From contig CAWIEI010000010.1 in NCBI GenBank assembly GCA_963834965.1, forward strand, positions 1-64,000: 64,000 nt of DNA, read 5' to 3'. The notes beneath the pieces were generated by a model that was not told the DNA's origin, searched no databases, and was given only the letters and a program-made list of their open reading frames with translations. Below, piece after piece: positions 8,946 to 18,319 of the stretch (positions within the stretch are counted from its first letter, which is position 1; each line of letters begins with the position of its first letter). This stretch comes from Fodinibacter sp963834965. Its GTDB lineage: Bacteria; Actinomycetota; Actinomycetes; Actinomycetales; Dermatophilaceae. The translations under genes were made by a program, and so were the position numbers.

Positions 8946-9909
8946 TCGCGCCCGCCAATCCACGCTGACTGCTCGCCGTTGGACGCCATCTGCCGGTGTC
9001 TGGGCCGGGCTCCCGCGTCCGAAGAGGTGCTCACGGTCGGACATCTCGGGGATGGCTTGTCAGTCGGCAGGGGCATCGGGAGGCTGACGTGCGGGAACCG
9101 ACCCCACGGACGGCCGCTTTGTACAGCGACCCCCGGGGAGGACTCCTTATCCAGGGGAGTGTTCGGCCACTGCCGGAGCGTGGCCGGTTCATTCCTGTCA
9201 CCCCGACAGTAGGATTAGACCCCTGACCTGCAAAGATGCCGGACAAGGGCCTTCTTCACGCGCGATTCGTGCAACTGCGTGCAACAACGATCTGCCATCT
9301 GGGCGCCGCCAGCCACCGCCGCGGACTCTGGGTCCCCTATATAGATGATGGCCGATCAGGGTGGGATGACGGCGCCGGATCTTGGGCTGGCGGACCCGCA
9401 CCAAGACCTCTAACTTCGCCGCGAGCGGCGCTGGGGGCAAGCGCCCTCAGCCGGTGGCCGCGCCGTCGGACGCCCATCGCGTCAGGACCACCGCGATAGC
9501 GAACAGGGCCACTACGCGCGGCAACCCGGGCAGGTCTGCCGCGGCGTGCCCACGCCAGAAGCTCGACCGCCGCACAAAGCCCAGTTGCCCCCCTTCGTCG
9601 AGCAGGTCCTTGTCGATATTGACTGGGGCGCCCTCCCCGGTCCCCTGCGGGGGCCGGCGTTGCTGTCAGGAGCGGGGTACAGCGTTGAGATCGCCGGTCC
9701 GGCTGCGAAGCGATGGGCTGATGCCTTGGCTGAGCGTCACGGGTACGGCGACATCAGCCACACCCCGCAGGTGTTCGGCCTGGGTGTCCCCACCGGTTCC
9801 CGGTTCTCACCGTCCTGTGTCCGGACTACTCGCCAGCGTTTCCCGCTACGCAGTGACGCCCCGTTCTGGCCCGGGTGAAGGGGAGTCAGTCGGCGACGAT
9901 CGAGATGGA

Positions 9910-10797
9910 TCAAGTGGTGGATGCCTGGAAGATGCTGCCGATTGATGAGTCCAGGACGGCGTTGAACTCGTCGTCGCTCTGCTGGACGGTGAGCCCTTCG
10001 GTGAGCGCCCGGGAGAAGCTCGCGACAACACCATGCTGGCGCGACAGGCGGGCGTTTGCCTCCTCGCGGCTGTATCCGCCGGAGAGGGCGACGACCCGCA
10101 GGACATTCGGGTGGGCTACCAGGTCGGCATAGAAGTCATCGACCTCGGGAAGGGTCAGCTTCAGCATGACGTGCTGGTCTGCGCCCAGCGCCCCCAGCCT
10201 CTCGAGGATGGCTGGCTTGAGCAGCCGCTCGGCCTCGGCCTTGTTCGGGGAGTGGATGTCGATCTCGGGCTCGAGGATCGGCACCAGGCCAGCGGCCAGG
10301 ATCTGCCGACCGACCTCGAACTGCTGGTCGACCGCGGACTGCACTCCCGCGTCGTTAGCGAGCCTGATCACCGAGCGCATCTTGGTCCCAAAGACGCCCT
10401 TCTCGACAGCCCGGGCCAGCAGTGCGTCCAGGCCAGGCATCGGCTTCATCACCTGGGCACCGTCGACCTCGTCGGCCAGGCCCTTGTCGACCTTCAGAAA
10501 CGGCACGACGTTCTTCACGTTCCACAGGTAGTCGGCGCTGCCACGGCCCTCGATCTGGCGGTCCATCGTCATCTCAAACAAGATCGAGCCCAAGATCCGG
10601 TCGCCGTTGAAGCTGGGGCTTGTGATGATGCGTGAGCGCATCGCATGGACGAGGTCAAACATCTCCTCGTCTCCGGAGTAGGCACCTTCCTGGATGCCAT
10701 AGAGCCTCAGGGCTTTCGGAGTGCTGCCACCACTTTGGTCCAGAGCTGCGATGAAGCCCTCGGCGTTCTTGACCTTGCTGAACTGCTGTTCGTTCAT
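9910..10797 (-). CDS. fda: Class I fructose-bisphosphate aldolase
   Basis: Cleaves fructose 1,6-bisphosphate to triose phosphates by Schiff-base chemistry. The protein has 295 residues, the usual size of the short bacterial class I enzyme. Conserved segments are FIAALDQSGGSTPKAL, VVPFLKVDKGL, LVPILEPEIDI, HVMLKLTLP and VVALSGGYSREEAN. ATG 10797 is chosen because AAGGAG lies 8 bases upstream; an in-frame start at 10833 would lie upstream of that site. It is the first cargo gene of the island and stands alone in its orientation. Confidence 0.93.
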   Translation of the reverse strand: MNEQQFSKVKNAEGFIAALDQSGGSTPKALRLYGIQEGAYSGDEEMFDLVHAMRSRIITSPSFNGDRILGSILFEMTMDRQIEGRGSADYLWNVKNVVPFLKVDKGLADEVDGAQVMKPMPGLDALLARAVEKGVFGTKMRSVIRLANDAGVQSAVDQQFEVGRQILAAGLVPILEPEIDIHSPNKAEAERLLKPAILERLGALGADQHVMLKLTLPEVDDFYADLVAHPNVLRVVALSGGYSREEANARLSRQHGVVASFSRALTEGLTVQQSDDEFNAVLDSSIGSIFQASTT

Positions 10798-11657
10798 CGG
10801 CTTGGCTCCTTGTTGTCGTTCACATACCGTCACGAAACGCCACTTGTCAGCATGGCACAGGCAGAAACGGCCGCCGGTTCACGCCGACCGGTGGCCGTTG
10901 CTGAGTGCAACTCACGGACCGGCCGCCGCGTGCCGCGCAGTTCCATGCCCAGTGGGCAGGTTTGTCGCCCGGCGTGTCATGAGCGCGGTCGGCGGGCGTT
11001 GCGTGGCTTTCACCCATGAGGCGATCACGGACGTCAGCGGGCCGGCCCCATGGCCTCATGGGACAAACCTGGGTGGGAGTCCTACTGCGCTCGTGTGGCC
11101 ACGGAGTCCATGGCGAGCCCGTTCCGCGAGACCGAGTGATGGCCGACACCTCCAATCGCCCTGTCGAAGTCAAGAGGGTCTGGGTGGTCTCCACAAGGCT
11201 GGGGTCGGGGTGGGCTCCACAAGCCTGGTGGACGCAGATAGTGTCCTGAACGTCCGAGTGAAGTCAGAACTGGTCCAAGTCAGTTCTCGGCAGGAGGACT
11301 GCCGTGCTGATTCGACGGTTGTTGCCTGGCGGCTTGGTGATGCGCCAGCGCGTGGGCTCTTGTAACACGCAGCGGTTTTCGCCATGCGATTGGGCAGTGA
11401 GCGAACCAGCCAGACTTCCTGAGCGGTTCGGCATCGGCGAGTGACTGGTCTCGCCGCGTGGGGGCCGACCTCAAGCACCCCCGTCGCATCCTTGGTTCGT
11501 GCGGAGACCCCGATGTCGCACCGCGAGGGGGCCTGCCTTCACGCGGGCTCGTGGCGCTGCGCACTTGCCGCCGGGCTGACTTCTTGGAACGTCACGACCC
11601 GCGTCGCTGATCCAGAAGACGACTTCGCCGGTGCACCATTCCGGGCGACGACACGAG
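10798..11657. other. 860-bp interval, no supported gene
   Basis: Short overlapping frames on both strands lack family resemblance and good ribosome sites. An imperfect tandem repeat of a TGG-CTCCACAAG-CTGG unit lies near 11182-11235. The interval probably holds promoters for the divergent flanking transcripts and decayed DNA. Confidence 0.4.
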
Positions 11658-12551
11658 CTACCGGCGGGATGGCACCACGGCAACGATGCCGGTGGCGTGT
11701 TCGAGAACTGCGGTTGCGACGGAGTCATGAATGAGCTCCTTGAGGTGCCCGATCCGCTGGTGGCCCACGACGACCAGATCGTGCTCTCGCGATGCGGCGA
11801 TGAGACTGTGATCGGCAAAGCCATCGACCATCTCAACCTCGACCGAGACCTCGGGGTATGTGGTCGCCATCCCCGCGAGTGACTCGGAGACCAGCGCGCG
11901 CTCCGCGCTGAGGTCGGGCCACGGCCCGTCTTCCTGCACCGGCGTGACTGGCGCAGGAATCGCAGTGCAGTACAGGACGGTCAAAGCGCTGCGTCGAAGC
12001 GACGCCATCCGATAGGCGAACGCGATGGCAGACAGGGAGTGCTGGGTCCCGTCGATGCCGAGCAGGATCCGCCGCCGCGGCTGCGGCTGGTCGCCCATGC
12101 GCCAGACGACGACCGGGCAGGACGCCTGTCGGGCGACTGAGACGCTGACCGAGCCCAGCAGCAGGCTGGCGACGGGGCCACGGCCCCGCGAGCCCAGGAC
12201 GATCATCTCGGCACGCTCGCCGAGCTCGAACAGGGCCGTGCGCGGATCAGCAACGCTCACCACCTGCTGTAGCTCGACCCCGGGTTGGCGATCACGCGCT
12301 CGGGCAGCGGCGGCATCAAGAACTGTCTCGGCCCAGTCTCGAGCTTCGTCCACCAGATGACCAGCGCCGAAGCTCCCCGAGGGGTAGAGGCCCACGCTCG
12401 GGATGTTCATCGGAGCGGCGCCGTGCACAACGGTCAGGGGTCGCGCCTCCAAGGCCGCCTGCTCAACGGCCCAGTCGAGCGCTCCATCGGAGCAGGGGGA
12501 TCCGTCGATGCCGACGACGACGCTGCCCGATGAAACCTGGTCGATCTCCAT
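11658..12551 (-). CDS. Tandem universal stress protein (UspA family)
   Basis: Two Usp domains in 297 residues. The N-terminal domain (about 10-150) starts VVVGIDGSPCSDGALDWAV and has the ATP-binding signature GSRGRGPVASLLLGSVS (G-2x-G-9x-G-S). The C-terminal domain (about 160-295) starts ILLGIDGTQHSLSAIAFA, and its nucleotide loop is degenerate (VVGHQRIGHLKELIHDS). Tandem Usp proteins are common in actinobacterial hypoxia and dormancy responses. Cytosolic, with no signal peptide. It lies alone between the aldolase and the enolase remnant. Confidence 0.92.
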   Translation of the reverse strand: MEIDQVSSGSVVVGIDGSPCSDGALDWAVEQAALEARPLTVVHGAAPMNIPSVGLYPSGSFGAGHLVDEARDWAETVLDAAAARARDRQPGVELQQVVSVADPRTALFELGERAEMIVLGSRGRGPVASLLLGSVSVSVARQASCPVVVWRMGDQPQPRRRILLGIDGTQHSLSAIAFAYRMASLRRSALTVLYCTAIPAPVTPVQEDGPWPDLSAERALVSESLAGMATTYPEVSVEVEMVDGFADHSLIAASREHDLVVVGHQRIGHLKELIHDSVATAVLEHATGIVAVVPSRR

Positions 12552-12929
12552 GTCACAACTCTCTGGTGGGTGTACATCGGCTCCAACGCCGCGGCGAATG
12601 TGTCAGCCGAGACTGGAAGATGGGGACGAACCGGCGAGGAGGAACGCCTCGTACGGCACACGCAGCGACCACCGGGCTGACCTCGACGACGTTGTCGAAC
12701 ACGGCGCGGCGGCCAGCGGCCGGTGACCCGGGTGGTCGAACTGCGCGACGAGGGCGGTGTTGGTGCCACGCGCGGCCTGCATTCCAAGCATCCCGTCACG
12801 CCAGCAGGTCGGCTGCCGTGTGACTGCGAACTCACACCCGAAGAACGCCTACGTCGTGCCCGCAATGATGAACCGCACTCTTGCGGTGGTCCCGCGGTTC
12901 TGGATTGCGGTGCGGGGCTGTCACTTTCG
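12552..12929. other. Gene-free interval upstream of the Usp gene
   Basis: Nothing recognisable. Frames here are short, and the reading resembles decayed sequence trailing the enolase remnant on the minus strand. Confidence 0.35.
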
Positions 12930-13493
12930 CTAGTGCATGGCGGGATCGGTGTCGGCGATCTCGAGGAAGCGGTTGTACCTTGGCGCCCCGTTCGCCATGA
13001 GCGGGTGCTCCGGACTTGATGTGACCGCAGCCGGATCCGACGGCGAGGTCGGCGATGAAGGAGTCTTCGGTCTCTCCGGAACGGGTGGGAGACCATCGCG
13101 GCGTAGCCCCCGTCACGGCAGACGGGGCAGGGCGTGCAGGGTCTCGGTGATCGAGCCGATCTGGTCGACCTTGATCAGGGCCTTCAGCCGGACACGACCA
13201 CAGCCAGGAGCTCGACTCTGGTCCCAGGGTCGTACTCGACGGTGTCGCTGAGTTACTCACGAAGCGGTAGGCGATCACGCCCTGCGCCGGAGGACGCGAA
13301 AGTACCGACTGGCATTGCCAAGATGCGTGCCGTGAAACCGTTGGCCGCCCACACCTTGCGGGCCTGCAGACCGGCAGCAGGGTGCTGGCTGCTGTCGATG
13401 ATGCTGCGGATCGCAACGGGGCGCGTCGCCCTGGGAGCCATCGGGAACTGGTACTCCGCCGGTTCCGTCATCGCAAGCGTGGTCTCGGTGGCA
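12930..13493 (-). pseudogene. Enolase remnant
   Basis: The minus strand holds pieces of enolase in different frames. An N-terminal piece from about 13493 contains VAIRSIIDSSQHPAAG, AANGFTARILAMPVGT and ASSGAG, recalling the enolase IxDSRGNPTVE and AxVPSGASTG segments. A C-terminal piece contains ALIKVDQIGSITETL (about 13183-13138) and, in another frame, RSGETEDSFIADLAVGSG followed by GHIKSGAPAHGER. The ~300-residue middle, with most catalytic residues, is missing and stops interrupt the rest. It cannot encode an active enolase. It suggests that the island once carried two glycolytic genes. Confidence 0.75.
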
Positions 13494-13830
13494 GTCATCG
13501 CGCTGCCGTGGGACAGCCGGGCCAAGGCTACTTCCGCGCGATCGGATGAGGTCCCACACCACTGATTCAGTGCGGGCGCGCTCCGTCCGGGGCCACACAA
13601 GGCTCGCGCCGGTGGCTGCCGTGTTGTCACGTTGTTGGTGTGGACACCATGGTGGTGCCGACTCGTCGGGTGGGTCGGTCGCCTCCGATCGCTGGGGAAG
13701 TTGTGTGGCCGTGTTGCCCTGTGGCTGCGCCACGCATGGGGGTTGGGGCTGGGATCGGAGGACTGCGAAGTCGGACTACTGTGGAAGTGAGTCAATGGGG
13801 CCACCAGGCCCTTGGAAGAGGCGAACCGTC
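13494..13830. other. Intergenic region upstream of acyl-CoA synthetase
   Basis: No supported gene. GGAAGAGG about 10 bases before ATG 13831 serves as the ribosome site for the synthetase. Confidence 0.4.
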
Positions 13831-15666
13831 ATGACCATGACGACGATGGGTTCAACCGACACGAGCAGCTACCCAGAACCTGCGGCGTCGGTGTCGAGGA
13901 TGTTCTACGACAGGGTCGCGGCGACACCCGAAGCAGAGGCGTTCCGCTTCCCGGTCGGGGACGGGTGGACCTCGGTGACGTGGGCCCAGGCGATGGAGAC
14001 CGTCAAGACGCTGGCGGCCGGTCTGCTGGCGCTGGGGATCCAGCCCGAGCAGCGCGTCGCGATCGCGTCCAACACTCGCATCGAGTGGTTGTACGCCGAT
14101 CTGGCGATCATGTGCGCGGGTGCGGCAACGACGGCGGTCTACCCGACGACCGCCGTCGACGACGTGGCCTTCATCCTGTTCGACAGTGACGCGCGCCTCG
14201 TGTTCGCCGAGGACGACGCCCAGCTTGCCAAGCTGCGCGCTCAGCGCGCGCACCTGCCCGACCTGGTGCGCGTGGTCACCTTCGACGGCGAGCCGGACGG
14301 CGACTGGGTGCTCGGCCTGGCCGACCTCGAGGCGCTCGGCGCCCGATACCTGGCGGAGCACCCGGGTTCAGTGGATGACGCGGTGGCGGCGATACGTCCC
14401 GACCACCTGGCAACGTTGATCTACACGTCGGGGACCACCGGTCGCCCCAAGGGTGTGAGACTGCCACACCGCTGCTGGACCTATCTCGGTGCCGGCGCCG
14501 AGGCCATCGAGATCCTGCGCGCCGACGACCTGCACTACCTGTGGCTGCCCCTGTCGCACTCCTTCGGCAAGATGCTCGCGGCCGTCCAGCTCCAGATCGG
14601 CTTCCCCACTGCCGTCGACGGACGCGTCGACAAGATCGTCGACAACCTCGCGGTGGTGCGACCCACGATCATGGCCGGCCCGCCCCGCATCTTCGAGAAG
14701 GTCCACGGCCGCATCGTGCAGACGATGGCCGAGGCGGGCGGCATCCGGTCGCGGCTGTTCACCTGGGGCTTCACGGTGGGTGGGCGGGCCACCGCGGCCC
14801 GCGCGGCCGATCGGCCGCTGGGCCGCCGCCTCGGTCTGCAGTTCGCGATCGCCGACCGGCTGGTCCTGGCCAAGGTCCGTGACCGCCTCGGCGGACGGAT
14901 GCGCTTGATGATCTCAGGCAGTGCCGCGCTGTCCCCCGACATCGCCCACTGGTTCCAGACTGCTGGTTTGACGCTGATCGAGGGGTACGCGCTGACGGAG
15001 ACCGGCGGCGGGGCCTGCATCGGTGACCCGCAGCACCCTGTGGCAGGCGTCGTCGGTCCACCGCTGGTCGGATCCGAGCTGCGCATCGCCGACGACGGAG
15101 AGATCCTGCTGCGCGGCCCGAACGTCATGCAGGGGTACCACAACCTGCCCGACGAGACCGCCCAGGTGCTCAGCCGCGACGGCTGGTTCTCCACGGGCGA
15201 CATCGGCGAGCTCGACACACTGGGGCGGCTGCGGGTCACCGACCGCAAGAAGGACCTCATCAAGACCTCGGGGGGCAAGTACATCGCCCCCCAGCCGATC
15301 GAGGCCCAGTTCAAGGCGCTCTGCCCGCTGGCCAGCCACGTCCTCGTGCACGCTGAGCGGCGCAACTTCGCCAGCGCGCTGGTCGCCCTGGACACCGACG
15401 CCCTGACCCAGTGGGGGCTCGCCCGCGCACTGGACGTCAGCGACTTCGCCAGGCTGGCCGCTGACCCGGCAGTCCATGCCTACGTCGGCAGCTGCATCCA
15501 CGAGCTCAACGGCCAGCTCAACCGCTGGGAGACCATCAAGGACTTCCGGATCCTCGACCACGACCTGACCGTCGAGGCCGACGAGCTGACACCGAGCATG
15601 AAGCTCAAGCGCAAGGTGCTCGAGTCGCGGTACTCCTCGCTCCTGGACTCCATGTACACGGCGTAA
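13831..15666 (+). CDS. Long-chain acyl-CoA synthetase (AMP-forming)
   Basis: Activates fatty acids to acyl-CoA through an acyl-adenylate (ANL superfamily). It has 611 residues, the full length for FadD15/ACSL-type enzymes. Motifs in order are the P-loop LIYTSGTTGRPKGVRLP, LPLSHSFGKM, GYALTETGGG, DGWFSTGDIG, and the hinge DRKKDLIKTSGGKYIAPQPIE. ATG 13831 is preceded by GAAGAGG. The chemistry is clear but the chain length is not. Just downstream lies the truncated malic enzyme; a 16-bp word from this gene (15444-15459) recurs at that junction (15698-15713). Confidence 0.93.
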   Translation: MTMTTMGSTDTSSYPEPAASVSRMFYDRVAATPEAEAFRFPVGDGWTSVTWAQAMETVKTLAAGLLALGIQPEQRVAIASNTRIEWLYADLAIMCAGAATTAVYPTTAVDDVAFILFDSDARLVFAEDDAQLAKLRAQRAHLPDLVRVVTFDGEPDGDWVLGLADLEALGARYLAEHPGSVDDAVAAIRPDHLATLIYTSGTTGRPKGVRLPHRCWTYLGAGAEAIEILRADDLHYLWLPLSHSFGKMLAAVQLQIGFPTAVDGRVDKIVDNLAVVRPTIMAGPPRIFEKVHGRIVQTMAEAGGIRSRLFTWGFTVGGRATAARAADRPLGRRLGLQFAIADRLVLAKVRDRLGGRMRLMISGSAALSPDIAHWFQTAGLTLIEGYALTETGGGACIGDPQHPVAGVVGPPLVGSELRIADDGEILLRGPNVMQGYHNLPDETAQVLSRDGWFSTGDIGELDTLGRLRVTDRKKDLIKTSGGKYIAPQPIEAQFKALCPLASHVLVHAERRNFASALVALDTDALTQWGLARALDVSDFARLAADPAVHAYVGSCIHELNGQLNRWETIKDFRILDHDLTVEADELTPSMKLKRKVLESRYSSLLDSMYTA

Positions 15667-15725
15667 CCGAATCAGCCAGAGAGCCGGTCGCGCCGAGCTT
15701 CGCCAGGCTGGCCTGGTGCCCAGCC

Positions 15726-16850
15726 TTGCAGGCAGCGGTGACCAGCCAGCAGAATCTCGGCCCCGTGGCCAACTGGCCGATCGACGACATCCGCGTCATT
15801 GTCGTCACCGACGGCGAGCGCATCCTCGGCCTCGGCGACCTTGGCGCGAACGGCATGGGCATCCCGATCGGAAAGCTCTCGCTGTACACAGCCTGCGCTG
15901 GGATCAACCCTGCAGCCACCCTCCCGATCACGATCGATGTCGGGACCAACAACCACGACCTCTTCGATGACCCGTTCTACGTCGGCGTCAAGGAGCCGCG
16001 GGTACGTGGCGAGGCCTACGACGCCCTGCTGGACGAGTTCATGGAGGCTGTCACACAGCGGTTCCCGCGGGCCCTGGTCCAGTTCGAGGACTTCGGCAAC
16101 GCCAATGCCTTCCGGCTGCTGAAGAGGTACCGCGCCCGCTACTGCATGTTCAACGACGACATCCAGGGCACCGCCGCCGTCGCGCTCGCGGGTGTCCTGT
16201 CCGCACTGCGCGTCACCGGCGGCCGCCTTGTGGACCAGACCTTCCTATTCCACGGCGCCGGCGGTGCCGGCCTCGGCATCGCCACCCTGATCACGGACGC
16301 GATGGCCCAGGAGGGGCTCACGACGGCGCAGGCCCGGTCCCGTTGCTGGTTCGTCGACTCGCGGGGCCTGGTGGTCTCCAGCCGCACCGACCTCAACGAG
16401 AACAAGCAGCGCTTCGCGCACGACGCCGCTCCGGCCGCCAAGGCGGAGTGCACGGCGTCGCGCGCGTATGAGTGGAGCGATGGGCGCGCCGTCTTCTCCA
16501 GTGGCAGCCCCTTCGCCCCGGTGCAGTACCAGGGCCGTACCTTGGTTCCGGGGCAAGGGAACAACGCCTACATCTTCCCCGGTGTTGGCCTCGGCGTGAT
16601 CGCGGTTGAGGCGACGCACGTCACGGAGGAGATGTTCATGGCGGCGGCCCGGAAGCTGGCCGACCTGGTTTCACAGGACCAGCTCGCCACCGGAAACCTC
16701 TACCCGCTGCTGCGGAACATCCGCGACGTTTCCGCGGAGATCGCCGTCACCGTCGCGCAGGTGGCTTACGCGCAGGGGCTGGCTCGTGTGCCACGCCCGC
16801 AAGACCTCGTGGCCCACATACGCTCCACGATGTACAGCCCGGTGTACTGA
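15726..16850 (+). pseudogene. Truncated NAD-dependent malic enzyme
   Basis: Malic enzymes decarboxylate malate to pyruvate; family members run about 540-570 residues, against 374 here. The first ~140 residues are absent and homology begins at NWPIDDIRVIVVTDGERILG. The malate and metal region (FEDFGNANAFRLL, FNDDIQGTAAVALAG) and the dinucleotide loop FHGAGGAGLGIA are present. About 65 residues that should follow TDLNENKQRFAHDAAP are missing, and the sequence jumps straight to AECTASRAYEWSDGRAVF. The lost block normally contains the LIGxS segment of the nucleotide domain. There is no good start codon. It is probably inactive although the remaining frame is open. A diverged second fragment lies at 25111-25274. 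Confidence 0.8.
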
Positions 16851-17400
16851 CCCAGCCGCCAGCCGCCTGTGACGGGTGGAGGTTCAAGCGGCGACACGAC
16901 GCGCCAATCGCGGCGGCGGCTCAGGTTAGGCGTGCTCGTCTGCCGCCATGCGTGGTTGAACAGACCAGTCGGCGGGTTCGTCATCGGTGTCGGTGTCAGC
17001 AACCGTCTTGGTCTGCTGCACCTGGTCTAGTTCGCGATCGCGCGCTCACCCTGATTGCGACAACTGACGACGCCAACTGTCGCCACGCTCATCGACTTAC
17101 GAATGATTCCCATCTGGGATCCTCATTGCGTAGCGATCCGACTGCTCGAAGTTCATCGACGGCGCGGGCAAGGCCGGCCGTTCCGTGGGTGACCGACGCC
17201 ACTGGCGATGTGACGCACACGCTTCCCTCCACCTCCAAGCGCTCGCTCGAACCGCCTACAACCTTTCTGATCCGTAGCGTTGCAAGCGGCCACATCCGAC
17301 GTGTTCCGCTCCCGCGCAGGTGTCCTACGCGGTGAAGGATGCCGCCTCGTGGGTACTCGCTCCCGCTCGATGCATTGCAACTTCTCGTTGCTGGTGTTCT
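16851..17400. other. Intergenic region upstream of the hydrogenase-like operon
   Basis: About 550 bp with no supported gene between the malic enzyme and the ArsR operator. It is less GC-rich than its neighbours. It probably carries the operon promoter. Confidence 0.4.
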
Positions 17401-17420
17401 ACTTGCGTAAGTGTGCAAGT
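17401..17420. promoter_or_regulatory. Candidate ArsR-type operator
   Basis: ACTTGCGTAAGTGTGCAAGT has perfect 6-bp inverted arms (ACTTGC/GCAAGT). It ends 24 bases before the ATG of the ArsR-family gene. AGAGGTGG between them is the ribosome site. Autoregulation by the adjacent protein is typical of this family and is inferred here. Confidence 0.45.
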
Positions 17421-17444
17421 GTGAAACTATAGAGGTGGTGGATC

Positions 17445-17825
17445 ATGGTGGTGCCGTTGTACGAGGCGAAGGCGAACCTCTTCCGGACGCTGGCTCATCC
17501 TGCTCGAATCCGCGTCCTTGAGTTGCTCAGCGACCGAGAGCACGCCGTTCACGAGCTCCTGGCGGAGATCGCCCTAGAGCCGTCAAGCCTCTCGCAGCAG
17601 CTCGCTGTACTGCGCCGCATGGGGCTGGTGCGTCAGCAGCGGGTGCGCGGTGAGGTGGTCTACTCGATCGTGGTGCCGGAGACCCGGGACCTGCTGGTCG
17701 CCGCGCGGCTGGTCCTGCGAGAGCTCGCGGCTGATCAGGCCGAACTGGAACAGGAGCTGCAGCCGCAGCCAGTCCTGGACTCCGCCGGGCCCACGCGAGG
17801 CGCGTCGAAGGGGACGTCGCCGTGA
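17445..17825 (+). CDS. ArsR-family regulator (Rv0081-like)
   Basis: Winged-helix repressor of 126 residues. The HTH core reads ANLFRTLAHPARIRVLELL, then VHELLAEIALEPSSLSQQLAVLRRMGLV, then a wing with RVRGEVVYSIV. No metal-binding Cys set of classical ArsR/SmtB is present. It heads the operon and overlaps the next gene by 4 bp (stop within GTGA). In M. tuberculosis an ArsR-like gene, Rv0081, heads the equivalent operon within the DosR hypoxia regulon. From that memory a redox or hypoxia signal is inferred here. Confidence 0.9.
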   Translation: MVVPLYEAKANLFRTLAHPARIRVLELLSDREHAVHELLAEIALEPSSLSQQLAVLRRMGLVRQQRVRGEVVYSIVVPETRDLLVAARLVLRELAADQAELEQELQPQPVLDSAGPTRGASKGTSP

Positions 17826-18319
17826 GCTCTGCACGCCTCGCCAAGCTGATCTGGCGGACCGGTCGGGTGGCCGAGCCTGCCCCCGAAGCACCGGGGGATC
17901 CTGCGGGCGCTTTCCGGCCCGACCGGGCGCTGGCCGGCAGCGCGCAGGTCCGCCACGTGGACTGCGGGTCGTGCAACGGCTGCGAGGTTGAGGTCGGTGC
18001 CGTATTCGGCCCCGTGTATGACGCTGAGCGGTACGGGGCCCGGCTGGTCGCGTCGCCTCGGCATGCCGATGTGCTGTTGGTGACGGGCGTGGTGACCCAC
18101 AACATGCGCGAGCCGCTGCGGCGCACGGTGGACGCCACGCCGCGGCCTCGGGTGGTGGTCGCGGTCGGCGACTGCGCGGTGGACGGGGGCCTGTTCCGCG
18201 ACGGCTACGGGGTGGCCGGCTTCGTGGACGAGGTGGTGGGCGTAGATCTGACCGTGCCGGGCTGTCCTCCCGAGCCGGAGGCGATCGTGGCAGCGCTGCG
18301 GCGGGTGACCGGCAGGTGA
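17822..18319 (+). CDS. hyfI: Hydrogenase-4-like small subunit (NuoB/HyfI family)
   Basis: Fe-S electron-transfer subunit of a membrane-bound respiratory-type complex, 165 residues. All four ligands of the N2-type [4Fe-4S] cluster are visible: the pair in VDCGSCNGCEVE (an extra Cys sits between), GDCAVDGG, and PGCPPEPEAI. GTG start, overlapping the ArsR gene and the following membrane subunit by 4 bp each. Corresponds in order to Rv0082. The cluster site is intact although the partner large subunit has lost its NiFe ligands. Confidence 0.88.
   Translation: MSSARLAKLIWRTGRVAEPAPEAPGDPAGAFRPDRALAGSAQVRHVDCGSCNGCEVEVGAVFGPVYDAERYGARLVASPRHADVLLVTGVVTHNMREPLRRTVDATPRPRVVVAVGDCAVDGGLFRDGYGVAGFVDEVVGVDLTVPGCPPEPEAIVAALRRVTGR

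Larger units (their letters stand above)
8877..9909. other. Island left end without a convincing gene
   Basis: It contains the terminator hairpin and a possible integrase arm site (8927-8945). A 16-base word (TGACCTGCAGAGATGC at 8891) recurs with one change at 9224-9239. A 110-codon plus-strand frame at 9546-9878 matches no family I recognise and has weak coding character. It may be a remnant. Confidence 0.5.

Noticed and set aside
9546..9878. 110-codon plus-strand frame
   Set aside because: No recognisable family, no good ribosome site, and unusual composition. Kept only as part of the gene-free interval.
8877..17444. DosR-type hypoxia boxes in the island's intergenic regions
   Set aside because: I scanned by eye for GGGAC...GTCCC palindromes and found no convincing match. 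A computed motif search would be needed.
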